A stretch of DNA of 64,000 nucleotides from Flavobacterium sp. N2820. Its GTDB lineage: Bacteria > Bacteroidota > Bacteroidia > Flavobacteriales > Flavobacteriaceae. A program made the position numbers and the translations under genes. The notes beneath the pieces are model-generated. The model was given only the letters and a program-made list of their open reading frames with translations, made no database searches and had not been told where the DNA came from. Location: NCBI RefSeq assembly GCF_025947285.1, contig NZ_CP110008.1, forward strand, positions 682,001 through 746,000. Reading direction: 5' to 3'. This document shows, in pieces, positions 34,072-42,599 of the stretch. Each line of letters starts with the position of its first letter. The stretch's first letter is position 1.

Positions 34072-34794
34072 ATGACATTAACTATTATTTTTATCGTTTT
34101 TGGAGGTTGTTTTCTCTTGGAACGTTTAATTCCCGGGTGGAAATTACCCGAAGTTCCCACTTGGACCATTCGAGTATTAGCTGTAAATTTTGTTCAACTG
34201 GGTGTAGTAACACTTGCGGGTTATTCTTGGGAAATTTGGCTCTCACAATACGCCCTATTTCATCTTTCCAATCATGTTAATCCTTTTATGGGAGGGCTTA
34301 TCGCCTATTTTATTGCAACCTTTATTTTTTATTGGTGGCACAGATGGCGACATAAAATCGATTATTTATGGACACATTTTCATCAAATTCACCACAGTCC
34401 ACAACGATTAGAAGTCATTACTTCGTTCTATAAGCATCCATTAGAAATGACGGTCAATTCAATCATTGGAAGTCTTTTAGTATTTACAACTTTAGGGTTA
34501 GATGTTGAAGCAGGAGCCATTTATACTTTGTTTACAGCATTGGGGGAATTTTTCTATCATACCAATGTAAAAACGCCACAATGGGTAGGCTATATTTTCC
34601 AACGACCAGAAATGCACAGAATTCACCACGAATACAACAAACATACCAGTAATTATGGCGATATCGTTTGGTGGGATATGCTTTTTGGTACCTATGAAAA
34701 CCCGAAAGAATTCAAATCAACTTGTGGATTTGATGTAGAAAAAGAACAACGATTATTTGACATGTTGCAATTCAAAGATGTGCATAAGGAGTAA
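34072..34794 (+). CDS. Sterol desaturase / fatty acid hydroxylase family protein
   Basis: 240 residues, with about four membrane helices and the eight-histidine di-iron motif set HRWRH (about 94-98), HFHQIHHS (about 103-110) and HRIHHEYNKH (about 183-192). The family hydroxylates or desaturates membrane lipids (fatty acids, sterols, sphingoid bases). The substrate cannot be told. It is expressed alone between the tandem repeats and a terminator. Confidence 0.92.
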   Translation: MTLTIIFIVFGGCFLLERLIPGWKLPEVPTWTIRVLAVNFVQLGVVTLAGYSWEIWLSQYALFHLSNHVNPFMGGLIAYFIATFIFYWWHRWRHKIDYLWTHFHQIHHSPQRLEVITSFYKHPLEMTVNSIIGSLLVFTTLGLDVEAGAIYTLFTALGEFFYHTNVKTPQWVGYIFQRPEMHRIHHEYNKHTSNYGDIVWWDMLFGTYENPKEFKSTCGFDVEKEQRLFDMLQFKDVHKE

Positions 34795-34800
34795 AATAAA

Positions 34801-34834
34801 AACCCTGAAACCAATATGAGATTTCAGGGTTTTA
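34801..34834. terminator. Bidirectional terminator
   Basis: A perfect 10-bp stem (AACCCTGAAA 34801-34810, TTTCAGGGTT 34822-34831) plus T-run, between convergent genes. Confidence 0.9.
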
Positions 34835-34855
34835 AAATACAATTAAGATTTAGCG

Positions 34856-35818
34856 TTAAAAATATTGAGCTATATAAAAGAATATCGGCATCCCAATAGT
34901 AATATTAACAGGAAATGTTATGGCTAAAGCCATTGGTAAAAACAAACCTAGATTAGCTTTAGGAACTGTTATTTTCATAGCCGCAGGAACAGCAATATAA
35001 GAAGCACTTGCTGCAAGAATGGCAAAAATGAAGCGATTAGATACATCATCCGTAACAAATCCACTCAACCAAGCAAAAACACCTCCATTTACTAACGGAA
35101 TTAATAAGGCAAAAGCAAATGGAAACCAACCATGAGCAAAGAAAGATTTCAATTTTTTTCCGCTTGTAATTCCCATATCCAATAAGAAAATAGCTAAAAA
35201 TCCTTTAAACAAATCATTGGTAAAAGGTTGAATTCCTTGTGCTTCTTTGGCACTTGTAAGATAACCAATAATCAAACTTCCTAAAATCAACAAAACACTT
35301 CCGTTAGTAAACGAATGACGTAAAATTTCAGTTTTGTTGATTTTTTTTGGTTTTTCTTTATTAAAAATTGAAATCAATACCAATCCCACAATAATGGCAG
35401 GCGATTCCATGAGCGCCATAATAGCTACCATATAACCGTGAAGTTCTAATTGATGCGATTCTAAATATGAGACTGCTGTAACAAAAGTTACCGCACTAAT
35501 TGACCCATAAGCTGCAGCAATGGCTCCAGCATCATATACATTCAACTTATGTTTTAAAATAAAAAAGGTGTACAAAGGAATCACTATTGCAATAGAGATT
35601 CCGAATAGCATTGACCATATAATTTCACTGTTAATCGTTTCGTGTGATAATTCTTGACCTCCTTTAAATCCAATGGCAAACAGTAAGTATAAAGAAATGA
35701 ATTTAGACGAATTATTAGGAATTTCTAAATCACTTTTTAAGCTAACTGCAATAATTCCTAAGATAAAATATAGTAACGCTGGATTGGTTAAATTTTCAAA
35801 TAATAAGCTAAAATCCAT
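34856..35818 (-). CDS. SbtA-type sodium-dependent bicarbonate transporter
   Basis: 320 residues and about ten hydrophobic segments. The start DFSLLFENLTNPALLYFILGIIAV, the block LYLLFAIGFKGGQELS and the later GSISAVTFVTA and GSLIIGYLT match the SbtA family. Members import bicarbonate with sodium into the cytoplasm. It closes a minus-strand operon with a Sua5-type gene and faces a LysR gene across three small genes; the LysR gene is the plausible regulator. Bicarbonate would serve carboxylation reactions. Confidence 0.88.
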   Translation of the reverse strand: MDFSLLFENLTNPALLYFILGIIAVSLKSDLEIPNNSSKFISLYLLFAIGFKGGQELSHETINSEIIWSMLFGISIAIVIPLYTFFILKHKLNVYDAGAIAAAYGSISAVTFVTAVSYLESHQLELHGYMVAIMALMESPAIIVGLVLISIFNKEKPKKINKTEILRHSFTNGSVLLILGSLIIGYLTSAKEAQGIQPFTNDLFKGFLAIFLLDMGITSGKKLKSFFAHGWFPFAFALLIPLVNGGVFAWLSGFVTDDVSNRFIFAILAASASYIAVPAAMKITVPKANLGLFLPMALAITFPVNITIGMPIFFYIAQYF

Positions 35819-35842
35819 TTTGTAATTTTTATTTTGTTGTGT

Positions 35843-36796
35843 TTATTTTTTTGAAGCTCTTACTAATCTGTCGTTTATTGAAATACCTAATCCATAATCG
35901 GGTAAGCGTTCTGCAATGATTAAATCTAAATTCATTTTGTCTAATTTATGCATAGCATTGTATAATTTGCGAGCCGCAATTTTTAAATCGCTTTCCTCTG
36001 ATAATACAATTTGATTTTTTTTCTCAAAATAAGGTAAATATGAATCAAAAAGAAGTAATCCAATCTTCTGTCCCGAATACCAATCCAACTCTTCTTGAAT
36101 ATTTTGAGTTATAATAAAATCAGTTTTTGGAGCATAATGTTTTAATAACATTCCAGGAGCGATTGTTTTTTTATCATTTTTGGTTATTAGTAACACACTA
36201 CCTGATACTTTTTCAATTTCTTCCAAGGACAATGCTCCCAAGCGATACACTACTACTTTATTATTATTAAATCCAATAATCGTTGATTCTATTCCTGCCG
36301 AACATTCGCCGCCATCCAAGACCATATTGATTTGATTCCCAAAATAATTTTCAACATGTTCAGCTCTTGTTGGACTTATGTTCGTAAATGGATTCGCACT
36401 TGGAGCTACTAGAGGAAAATCTAATTGATTTAAAAGTGATAAAGCTACAGGATGATTAGGCACTCGAACCGCGACAGTATCTAGATTGGCTGTAACTAAA
36501 TCTGGAATATAAGGTTGTTTTTTTAATAGTAAAGTCAAAGGCCCTGGCCAAAAAGTATTAGCTAATTCATGAGCCATTGGTGGAATTTCTGTAGCGACCT
36601 GCTTTAAATCTTCTATTCCTTTAATATGAACAATTAATGGATTAAAAGTTGGACGTTTTTTTACTTCAAATATTTTATGAATAGCTTCAGTGTCAAAAGC
36701 ATTACCTGCCAATCCATAAACGGTTTCAGTTGGAAAACCTATTATACCATTTTCTTTAAGATGCTGAACTGCTAAATTAATATCTGTACTTATCAT
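35843..36796 (-). CDS. sua5: L-threonylcarbamoyladenylate synthase (Sua5/TsaC type)
   Basis: 318 residues from ATG 36796; upstream codons belong to the overlapping neighbour in another frame. The YrdC domain holds GIIGFPTETVYGLAGNAF (about 18-35) and KKRPTFNPLIVHI, with PSANPFTNISPTRAEHV near 145. A Sua5 C-terminal domain (about 220-318, APGMLLKHYAPKT) follows. The enzyme makes threonylcarbamoyl-AMP for t6A37 of ANN-decoding tRNAs. It sits four bases after the DUF6671 gene and is co-transcribed. Confidence 0.93.
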   Translation of the reverse strand: MISTDINLAVQHLKENGIIGFPTETVYGLAGNAFDTEAIHKIFEVKKRPTFNPLIVHIKGIEDLKQVATEIPPMAHELANTFWPGPLTLLLKKQPYIPDLVTANLDTVAVRVPNHPVALSLLNQLDFPLVAPSANPFTNISPTRAEHVENYFGNQINMVLDGGECSAGIESTIIGFNNNKVVVYRLGALSLEEIEKVSGSVLLITKNDKKTIAPGMLLKHYAPKTDFIITQNIQEELDWYSGQKIGLLLFDSYLPYFEKKNQIVLSEESDLKIAARKLYNAMHKLDKMNLDLIIAERLPDYGLGISINDRLVRASKK

Positions 36797-36800
36797 TTTT

Positions 36801-37661
36801 TTAAGGATTACAAAAATCGCAATACATTGGATCTTCTGATTCTTTACCATTCGGATACAAAACTTTAGATTCGTAATGGCAATGTTTGCATTGGTAAATA
36901 TTAGCTGATGTTGAACGAGTTGGCATAGAGCAACTATTACACAACAAACCGGCTTGGGCACCAACCACACCAAAGCCGGGAAAAAGGCATTCAGGACAAA
37001 CCGAATGCAACTTGTTGATTAACTTAAAACAAACATCATGTATAACCTTCATACGGGTTGGATTAAACAGTGCTCGCATATCGGTTTCAATGTAACACGA
37101 ATTAGTTGCTGTAACTATTTCATCGTATAATTTTTCTACCGAATCATAATCGGTAAGACCTTTGTAAATTTTAGTCCAATTTTCTAAAGCATTTTTGAGA
37201 ATAATACCGTGTGAAGGAAATTGAATTTTATCTAAAAAAGCTTTTAATTCTTCTTTTGTAAAAACCTCTGAACTATCATAATTGGTCTCCAGACATAATA
37301 TTCTCTCAATGATTTCAATGTTATTTTTTTTATCTACTAACATGATAAATTCATCATTAGCAGGAGCAAAAAATACGGTGGGATGATTTCCAAATGAACC
37401 TTCAGTAGCTACTGCCAAATCAAAACCTTCTAATTGCATACCTTCCAAACATTTTTTCCGGAGCGTTGTTATCGCATCATCTTTTCGAGCAATTTCTCCA
37501 GAAAAGGTACCTAAACTATCTGTATCAAAGTCTTTTGAAACAAAACAACTTACTCCAAGCGCTTTTTCAAGTAAAGGAGCAATTACTTCTTCCTTTTGAT
37601 GTTTTGTCACTATGAGCAAACGTCGCCCTGAAAAAAAATCAGGTTTAGTCTTCATAATCAA
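36801..37661 (-). CDS. DUF6671-like protein with zinc-ribbon tail
   Basis: 286 residues. The N-terminal two thirds (FFSGRRLLIVTKHQKE, AVATEGSFGNHPTVFF) resemble the DUF6671 family. The end carries several cysteine pairs (CPECLFPG, CNSCSMP, CKHC, CDFC) like two zinc ribbons. Role unknown. It overlaps the upstream small gene by 17 bases and precedes the Sua5-type gene by four bases. Confidence 0.75.
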   Translation of the reverse strand: MIMKTKPDFFSGRRLLIVTKHQKEEVIAPLLEKALGVSCFVSKDFDTDSLGTFSGEIARKDDAITTLRKKCLEGMQLEGFDLAVATEGSFGNHPTVFFAPANDEFIMLVDKKNNIEIIERILCLETNYDSSEVFTKEELKAFLDKIQFPSHGIILKNALENWTKIYKGLTDYDSVEKLYDEIVTATNSCYIETDMRALFNPTRMKVIHDVCFKLINKLHSVCPECLFPGFGVVGAQAGLLCNSCSMPTRSTSANIYQCKHCHYESKVLYPNGKESEDPMYCDFCNP

Positions 37662-37923
37662 TCTCGATGAACGATTTAATTTTAAGTTTTCTGTTATGTA
37701 CTTTCGCGTCCTCTAAAATTTCAGAAATATGAACTATACTTTCTCTTAATTCATCTATTCGATGAAGGGCTTTTTCATCATCTTCCCCAAATCGAATTTG
37801 AGAACTAAAATTTTGAATCTTATTGAAATTCATGTTTTTATTACACATATCTAGTAAGATTTCACGGGCTTCAAACGAATTAAATTCGCCATTAATTAAA
37901 TTAATTTTTTTCAGGGTTTCCAT
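37645..37923 (-). CDS. Small hypothetical protein, helical
   Basis: 92 residues with two helices; the centre reads GEFNSFEAREILLDMCNKN and the second half is a charged coiled region (RIDELRESIVHISEILEDAK). It overlaps both neighbours (23 bases upstream, 17 downstream), so it is a translated operon member. I do not recognise the family. Confidence 0.7.
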   Translation of the reverse strand: METLKKINLINGEFNSFEAREILLDMCNKNMNFNKIQNFSSQIRFGEDDEKALHRIDELRESIVHISEILEDAKVHNRKLKIKSFIEIDYED

Positions 37924-38098
37924 AAGTAATGTCTGTTAAATTATGTATTAAACGAATTATTGTAAGCATCACAAGGATTGCAAGACCTCCATAAAGTTCT
38001 TGATAAATAATATCTGTTGTAGCCATTATTCTAAAAACCAATAGTGCTTCAACAACTACACAGAGTATCAAAACTAATTGTATGGTATTTTTTTTCAT
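37901..38098 (-). CDS. Small two-helix membrane protein
   Basis: 65 residues from ATG 38098 (KKNTIQLVLILCVVVEALLVFRIM); the frame opens 39 bases earlier but the inner start gives a clean transmembrane N-terminus. A second helix (ELYGGLAILVMLTIIRL) follows. First gene of the operon leading to SbtA, overlapping the next gene by 23 bases. Function unknown. Confidence 0.65.
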   Translation of the reverse strand: MKKNTIQLVLILCVVVEALLVFRIMATTDIIYQELYGGLAILVMLTIIRLIHNLTDITYGNPEKN

Positions 38099-38168
38099 AG
38101 TTAAGATTTTTACTTTATGATTTGATTTCTTGTGCAAATTTTAGAATTATAATTCATATATTTTTATT

Positions 38169-38176
38169 TATATTTG
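38169..38176 (+). promoter_or_regulatory. -7 promoter box TATATTTG of the LysR gene
   Basis: An exact TAnnTTTG match, 24 bases before the LysR start and within the 102-base divergent gap to the SbtA operon. Confidence 0.55.
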
Positions 38177-38200
38177 CTATGTATTATATAAATTATTTTT

Positions 38201-39124
38201 ATGAATTACACTTTAAACCAATTACGAATTTTCTTGAAAGTAGTACAAAATCAGAGTGTTACCAAAGCATCTGAGGAATTGCATTTGACCCAACCAGCGG
38301 TGTCCATTCAATTAAAAAATTTTCAAGATCAATTTGAAATTCCCTTAACCGAAGTTGTGGGTAGAAAAATTTACGTAACTGATTTTGGTAAAGAAATTGC
38401 AGAAGCAGCCGAACAAATATTGCAGCAAGTCAATACTATCGATTATAAAACGTTAGCTTATAAAGGACAGCTTTTTGGAAAAATAAAAATTTCCGTTGTA
38501 TCTACTGGAAAATATGTAATGCCTTACTTTTTAGCAGATTTTCTTAAAATGCATCCTGGTGTAGAATTAGAAATGGATGTGACCAATAAAAATAAAGTCG
38601 TGAAAAGTTTGCAAAACAATGAAGTAGATTTTGCTTTAGTTTCTATTCTTCCCGAAAAAATGAAAGTAGAAAAAATTGATTTGATGCAAAATAAGTTGTT
38701 TTTAGTGGGGAATATGGAAGAAGATTTTACTAAGAAAAAGAAAATCGAAGATATTTTAGAAAACCGTCCCTTATTATTTAGAGAAAATGGTTCAGGAACA
38801 CGCCAAACCATGGAACGTTTCATTGTGCAACAAGATTTAATGATTAGCAAGCGAATGGAATTAACCTCAAATGAAGCCATAAAACAAGCCATTTTAGCTG
38901 GCTTAGGATATTCAATTATGCCTTTGATAGGCATTCGTAAAGAAATACAAAACAAGGACTTACAAATTATTCCTTTAAAAGGATTACCTATTAAAACCAA
39001 TTGGAGTTTAATTTGGGTTAAAGGTAAAAACCACAACCCTGCTGCCCTTGCCTATTTGGATTATTTAAAAAAGGAAAAAGAAGCCATTATCCATTCCAAG
39101 TTTAGTTGGTATGAGACGATGTAA
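38201..39124 (+). CDS. LysR family transcriptional regulator
   Basis: 307 residues with the LysR winged HTH at residues 1-60 (NQLRIFLKVVQNQSVTKASEEL, HLTQPAVSIQLK) and a substrate-binding-like effector domain from about 90. The pattern AVSIQLKNFQDQFE and the GYSIMPLIGIRKEI end resemble CbbR/RbcR-like members. Divergent from the SbtA operon, which it probably controls, in keeping with CbbR-type control of inorganic-carbon genes. Confidence 0.92.
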   Translation: MNYTLNQLRIFLKVVQNQSVTKASEELHLTQPAVSIQLKNFQDQFEIPLTEVVGRKIYVTDFGKEIAEAAEQILQQVNTIDYKTLAYKGQLFGKIKISVVSTGKYVMPYFLADFLKMHPGVELEMDVTNKNKVVKSLQNNEVDFALVSILPEKMKVEKIDLMQNKLFLVGNMEEDFTKKKKIEDILENRPLLFRENGSGTRQTMERFIVQQDLMISKRMELTSNEAIKQAILAGLGYSIMPLIGIRKEIQNKDLQIIPLKGLPIKTNWSLIWVKGKNHNPAALAYLDYLKKEKEAIIHSKFSWYETM

Positions 39125-39129
39125 TTTTT

Positions 39130-39939
39130 TTAATTCAAACTCCAAATCAACGCCTTTTCCTTAGTAGCTCTAAAAATAGTATGATGTTTTTCTTTCTTTT
39201 CTGGAGAATAATGCCATTTTAAATTGGGAAGAGTACTTGAAGCCAATACTTTTGATAAGGCTGAGGTGTTTTCAAAAATATCTTTAGCACTCGAACCAGC
39301 AAACCAAAACGATTTAGCTGTCCCAGGAAATGATTTCAAATGATGCGGAGCATCTATCAACAATTGCTTGTTATTCCACCATAAAGAAGGATCAAAAGCA
39401 ATGTAAAAATCAAACATATCTGGAGCAATTAGAAATGTTTCAGTTACAAATAATCCAGCTAACGATTCCCCAATAATGCCTTTTTTAGCCGTTGTTCTGT
39501 ACTTTTTTTGGATTTCAGGAATCAGTTCGGCTTGTATAAATTGTCTAAATGCAGCAGAACCTCCAACTACAGGAGCAATTTCTTTATCTTTTGCTACAGA
39601 TGTTGGTGGTGTTAAATCGCGCCTACGCTGTGTGTTTTCAATTCCAACTAAAATAAAGGGTTTAATTTTCTTTGCTTTAATTAACTCTGATAACGTATTG
39701 GCAATATGTGGAAAATCTTCTTTAATTCCGCCATCAAGCATATATAAAACAGGCAATGAATCTGTTGAATTCTTATATTCATCAGGAAACCAAACAGTAA
39801 TAACTCTTTTTTCATTAACATATTTAGAATCAATGGTAAAGGTATCATGGACAGGAATGGGGTCATTAGGTTGTTGGCTATTCGAACAATTTAAAAAACC
39901 GATCAAAAGAACGGAGAAGAAAAAATAAATTTTCATCAT
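39130..39939 (-). CDS. Alpha/beta-hydrolase esterase (enterochelin-esterase-like), lipoprotein
   Basis: 269 residues with a lipoprotein-like signal peptide (KIYFFFSVLLIGFLNC). The esterase D/Fes fold shows VLYMLDGG (about residue 64), the nucleophile elbow GESLAGL (about 158) and a late HHTIF histidine (about 254). IroE/Fes-type enzymes cut ester siderophores or other esters outside the cytoplasm. There is no siderophore gene nearby. Substrate not predictable. Confidence 0.85.
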   Translation of the reverse strand: MMKIYFFFSVLLIGFLNCSNSQQPNDPIPVHDTFTIDSKYVNEKRVITVWFPDEYKNSTDSLPVLYMLDGGIKEDFPHIANTLSELIKAKKIKPFILVGIENTQRRRDLTPPTSVAKDKEIAPVVGGSAAFRQFIQAELIPEIQKKYRTTAKKGIIGESLAGLFVTETFLIAPDMFDFYIAFDPSLWWNNKQLLIDAPHHLKSFPGTAKSFWFAGSSAKDIFENTSALSKVLASSTLPNLKWHYSPEKKEKHHTIFRATKEKALIWSLN

Positions 39940-40281
39940 AGGAAGGATAATTTTTATTCAACCATAAAGATAATAATTTTAATCATTGAAGAAAGTTGTT
40001 TTCATAGTATTGGGGTTTCATTCTACCTTTCTTCTTACTTTGTTCGTATAACCACCCCTTTTTGCGAACCTCTTACGAACAAAACACGAACAAAGTACGA
40101 ACAAAACCCCTATAAAATCAGACCAAACCTAATATAAGCTGTCAAAACCTTTCGAAACCTATCAAAACCTATCAAAAGTGTGTAAACAAACCGATTCAAC
40201 CACGATTATGATCCATAGTTCAAGTGGGGATACTCCGTAGATACTCCATAGATACGGTGAGGTTGTGGTACCCAAACAAAA
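39940..40281. other. Gene-free region with short repeats
   Basis: No credible gene is seen. Arms TTTGTTCGTA (40039-40048) and TACGAACAAA (40074-40083) form a hairpin, and ACGAACAAA-type words repeat to 40107. AACCTATCAAAA-type words repeat near 40150-40190. GATACTCC(A/G)TAGATAC repeats near 40228-40258. These look like degraded intergenic repeats rather than a coding stretch. Confidence 0.5.
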
Positions 40282-40310
40282 AAAGAGACCGCTATTGCAA
40301 CGGTCTCTTT
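40282..40310 (-). terminator. Terminator of the fused E1 gene
   Basis: A perfect 10-bp stem (AAAGAGACCG 40282-40291, CGGTCTCTTT 40301-40310) 23 bases past the stop at 40333, with T-rich sequence on the minus strand. Confidence 0.88.
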
Positions 40311-40332
40311 ATGATTTATTTTGAGGCATTTT

Positions 40333-42309
40333 TTAGTACGCCAACAATTCTTTTAATTCTTTTTCAAACCTAACTTTCGGTAAATATTGGTCTTCTAACG
40401 ACTTCATAAATGGAATAGCAGATTCTAAACTTCCTACTCTTCTAACTGGAGCATCCAAATGTTCGAAGCAGTTTTCCATAATCATAGCCGAAATATCGCT
40501 GGCAACTCCGCCAAATAAAGTATCTTCTTGTAAAATAATGACTTTATTCGTTTTCTTAACCGAAGCGTAAATCGCATCCCAATCCATTGGTTGTAACGTT
40601 CTTAAATCCAATAAGTCCGCTTTAATTTCTGGATTTTTAGTCAAAGTTTCTAAAGCCCAATGCACTCCTGCTCCAAACGAAATAATCGTAACATCCGTTC
40701 CTTCTTTAATCAATGACGCTTTTCCAAAAGGTAACGTGTAATAATCTTTTGGAACATCTTGATATACACTTCTATACAATTGCTTGTGTTCAAAGAACAA
40801 TACCGGGTTTGGATCGTTAATTGCGGTATTTAATAATCCTTTTGCATCATAAGGAAATGCAGGATATACAACTTTTAATCCTGGTGTTTTTGTAAACCAA
40901 GCTTCGTTTGTTTGCGAATGGAAAGGTCCTGCCTGAGTACCACCACCGCAAGGCATACGCACCACAACATCCGACTTTTCTTGCCATCTGTAATGTTGCT
41001 TGGCTAATAAGTTTACGATTGGATTAAATCCAGTTGAAACGAAATCCGCAAATTGCATTTCCATTACGGCTTTAAATCCGTTGATGGATAATCCGTTAGC
41101 TGCTGAAACGACAGCACTTTCACAGATGGGTGTATTTCGAACTCTTTCTTTTCCAAATTGCGCAACAAATCCGTCGGTAATTTTAAAGGCACCACCATAT
41201 TCAGCAATATCTTGTCCCATAATCACCAAATTCTCATGGCGTTCCATCGACTGACGTAAACCATTAGAAATCGCGTCAATCACACGAATATTTTCCATTT
41301 CCGATGAAGGATTGATTTCTTCGAAAGTATAAGGTTGGTAGACATCTCCTAATTCTTCTTCTAACGAAGCTATAATTTCTGGTTCCTCTTGAACTTTCGC
41401 CCAATCGGTGTCGATTTCTTGCTTAATAGCTGCTCTGATGGCCTCATCTTCATCATCATTTAAAACAGCAGTAGCTTTTAAGTAATTTCTATAATTTTCT
41501 ACAGGGTCTTTCACAGCCCACAGATCCATCAATTCTTGCGGGACATATTTCGTACCACTCGCCTCTTCATGCCCACGCATTCTAAACGTTTTGAACTCCA
41601 ACAACACCGGACGAGGATTTTCAACCATAGAAGCTTTTAATTCTGTAATCAAATGCACCACTTCTAATAAGTTATTTCCATCCACAATATGGCTTTCCAT
41701 TCCGTAACCGATACCTTTATCTGCTAAGTTTTCACAACGGTATTGCTCGTTTGTAGGTGTTGATAATCCGTAACCATTATTTTCAATCACGAATAAAACG
41801 GGTAATTCCCATACAGCAGCAATATTCAATGCTTCATGAAAATCGCCTTCTGATGTAGCGCCTTCACCTGTAAATACTGCGGTTACTTTTCCATTTTTTC
41901 TTAGTTTATTGGCTAAAGCGATTCCGTCTGCAATCCCCAATTGAGGTCCCAAATGCGATATCATTCCAATAATCTTGTATTCTTGTGTTCCAAAGTGAAA
42001 ACTTCTATCTCGACCTTTGGTAAATCCATTTTTCTTGCCTTGCCATTGCGAAAACAAACGGTGCAAAGGAATGTCACGTGTCGTAAAAACACCTAAATTA
42101 CGGTGCATCGGTAAGATATATTCATCTTTATCCAATACCGAAGTAATCCCAACCGAAATAGCTTCTTGCCCAATTCCAGAGAACCATTTTGATACTTTTC
42201 CTTGACGGATTAGAATCAACATTTTCTCTTCAATCAAGCGCGGTTTTAAGATTTTCTTATATAAATCAAGTAGTTGTGGATTTGATAATTCTTTTCTTTC
42301 AAAGTTCAT
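40333..42309 (-). CDS. 2-Oxoacid dehydrogenase E1, alpha and beta subunits fused
   Basis: 658 residues. The first half is E1-alpha with the thiamine diphosphate motif FTGEGATSEGDFHEA...VIENNGYGLST (about 145-180). The second half, from about residue 335, is E1-beta (RVIDAISNGLRQSM, GQDIAEYGGAFKIT, MPCGGGTQAGPFHSQ). The pair is separate in many bacteria and fused in many Bacteroidetes. It decarboxylates a 2-oxo acid for an E2 lipoyl partner, which is not in the window. The branched-chain type is likeliest from the alpha/beta style, but the substrate is not proven. Confidence 0.93.
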   Translation of the reverse strand: MNFERKELSNPQLLDLYKKILKPRLIEEKMLILIRQGKVSKWFSGIGQEAISVGITSVLDKDEYILPMHRNLGVFTTRDIPLHRLFSQWQGKKNGFTKGRDRSFHFGTQEYKIIGMISHLGPQLGIADGIALANKLRKNGKVTAVFTGEGATSEGDFHEALNIAAVWELPVLFVIENNGYGLSTPTNEQYRCENLADKGIGYGMESHIVDGNNLLEVVHLITELKASMVENPRPVLLEFKTFRMRGHEEASGTKYVPQELMDLWAVKDPVENYRNYLKATAVLNDDEDEAIRAAIKQEIDTDWAKVQEEPEIIASLEEELGDVYQPYTFEEINPSSEMENIRVIDAISNGLRQSMERHENLVIMGQDIAEYGGAFKITDGFVAQFGKERVRNTPICESAVVSAANGLSINGFKAVMEMQFADFVSTGFNPIVNLLAKQHYRWQEKSDVVVRMPCGGGTQAGPFHSQTNEAWFTKTPGLKVVYPAFPYDAKGLLNTAINDPNPVLFFEHKQLYRSVYQDVPKDYYTLPFGKASLIKEGTDVTIISFGAGVHWALETLTKNPEIKADLLDLRTLQPMDWDAIYASVKKTNKVIILQEDTLFGGVASDISAMIMENCFEHLDAPVRRVGSLESAIPFMKSLEDQYLPKVRFEKELKELLAY

Positions 42310-42599
42310 GATACTAGACCAGTTAAAATTTGCTCAAAAGTAATAAAAATAACATTTTGAAAGCGAATTGTTATAAAAAAAGAAAGTTAAAAAATCAAAG
42401 TTAAGTCTAAACACAAAGCAGGAAAGTTTTTTCGCAAAGTTCTCGAAGAATTAATTTTAAGATTTGTAAAATTACCACAAGCTATTTCCCCCTTTTCCAA
42501 TTGTTAACAACTTTCCCCTCTTACAATAAAAATATTTAATTATCTTTGTATTTACTTGGGTTAAAGCCCAAAATGATTTATTAACAACAAAGCTTAAGT
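42310..42599. other. Divergent gap with promoter
   Basis: A 290-base gap with no gene. It carries CGCAAAG-type repeat words near 42430 and the -7 box of the downstream oxygenase gene. Confidence 0.45.
42541..42548 (+). promoter_or_regulatory. -7 promoter box TATCTTTG
   Basis: An exact TAnnTTTG match 52 bases before the oxygenase ATG. The leader that follows contains GGGTTAAAGCCC, a short hairpin. Confidence 0.55.

Noticed and set aside
36797..36973. N-terminal extension of the Sua5-type protein
   Set aside because: The extra residues are the DUF6671 gene read in another frame and do not match the family.
38524..39036. 170-codon antisense frame within the LysR gene
   Set aside because: It is a shadow of the LysR coding strand with no family resemblance.
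39476..39928. 150-codon antisense frame within the esterase gene
   Set aside because: It is a shadow of the esterase gene, with no start context or homology.
39940..40281. CRISPR array
   Set aside because: The words repeat irregularly with no constant spacer length and no cas genes nearby.
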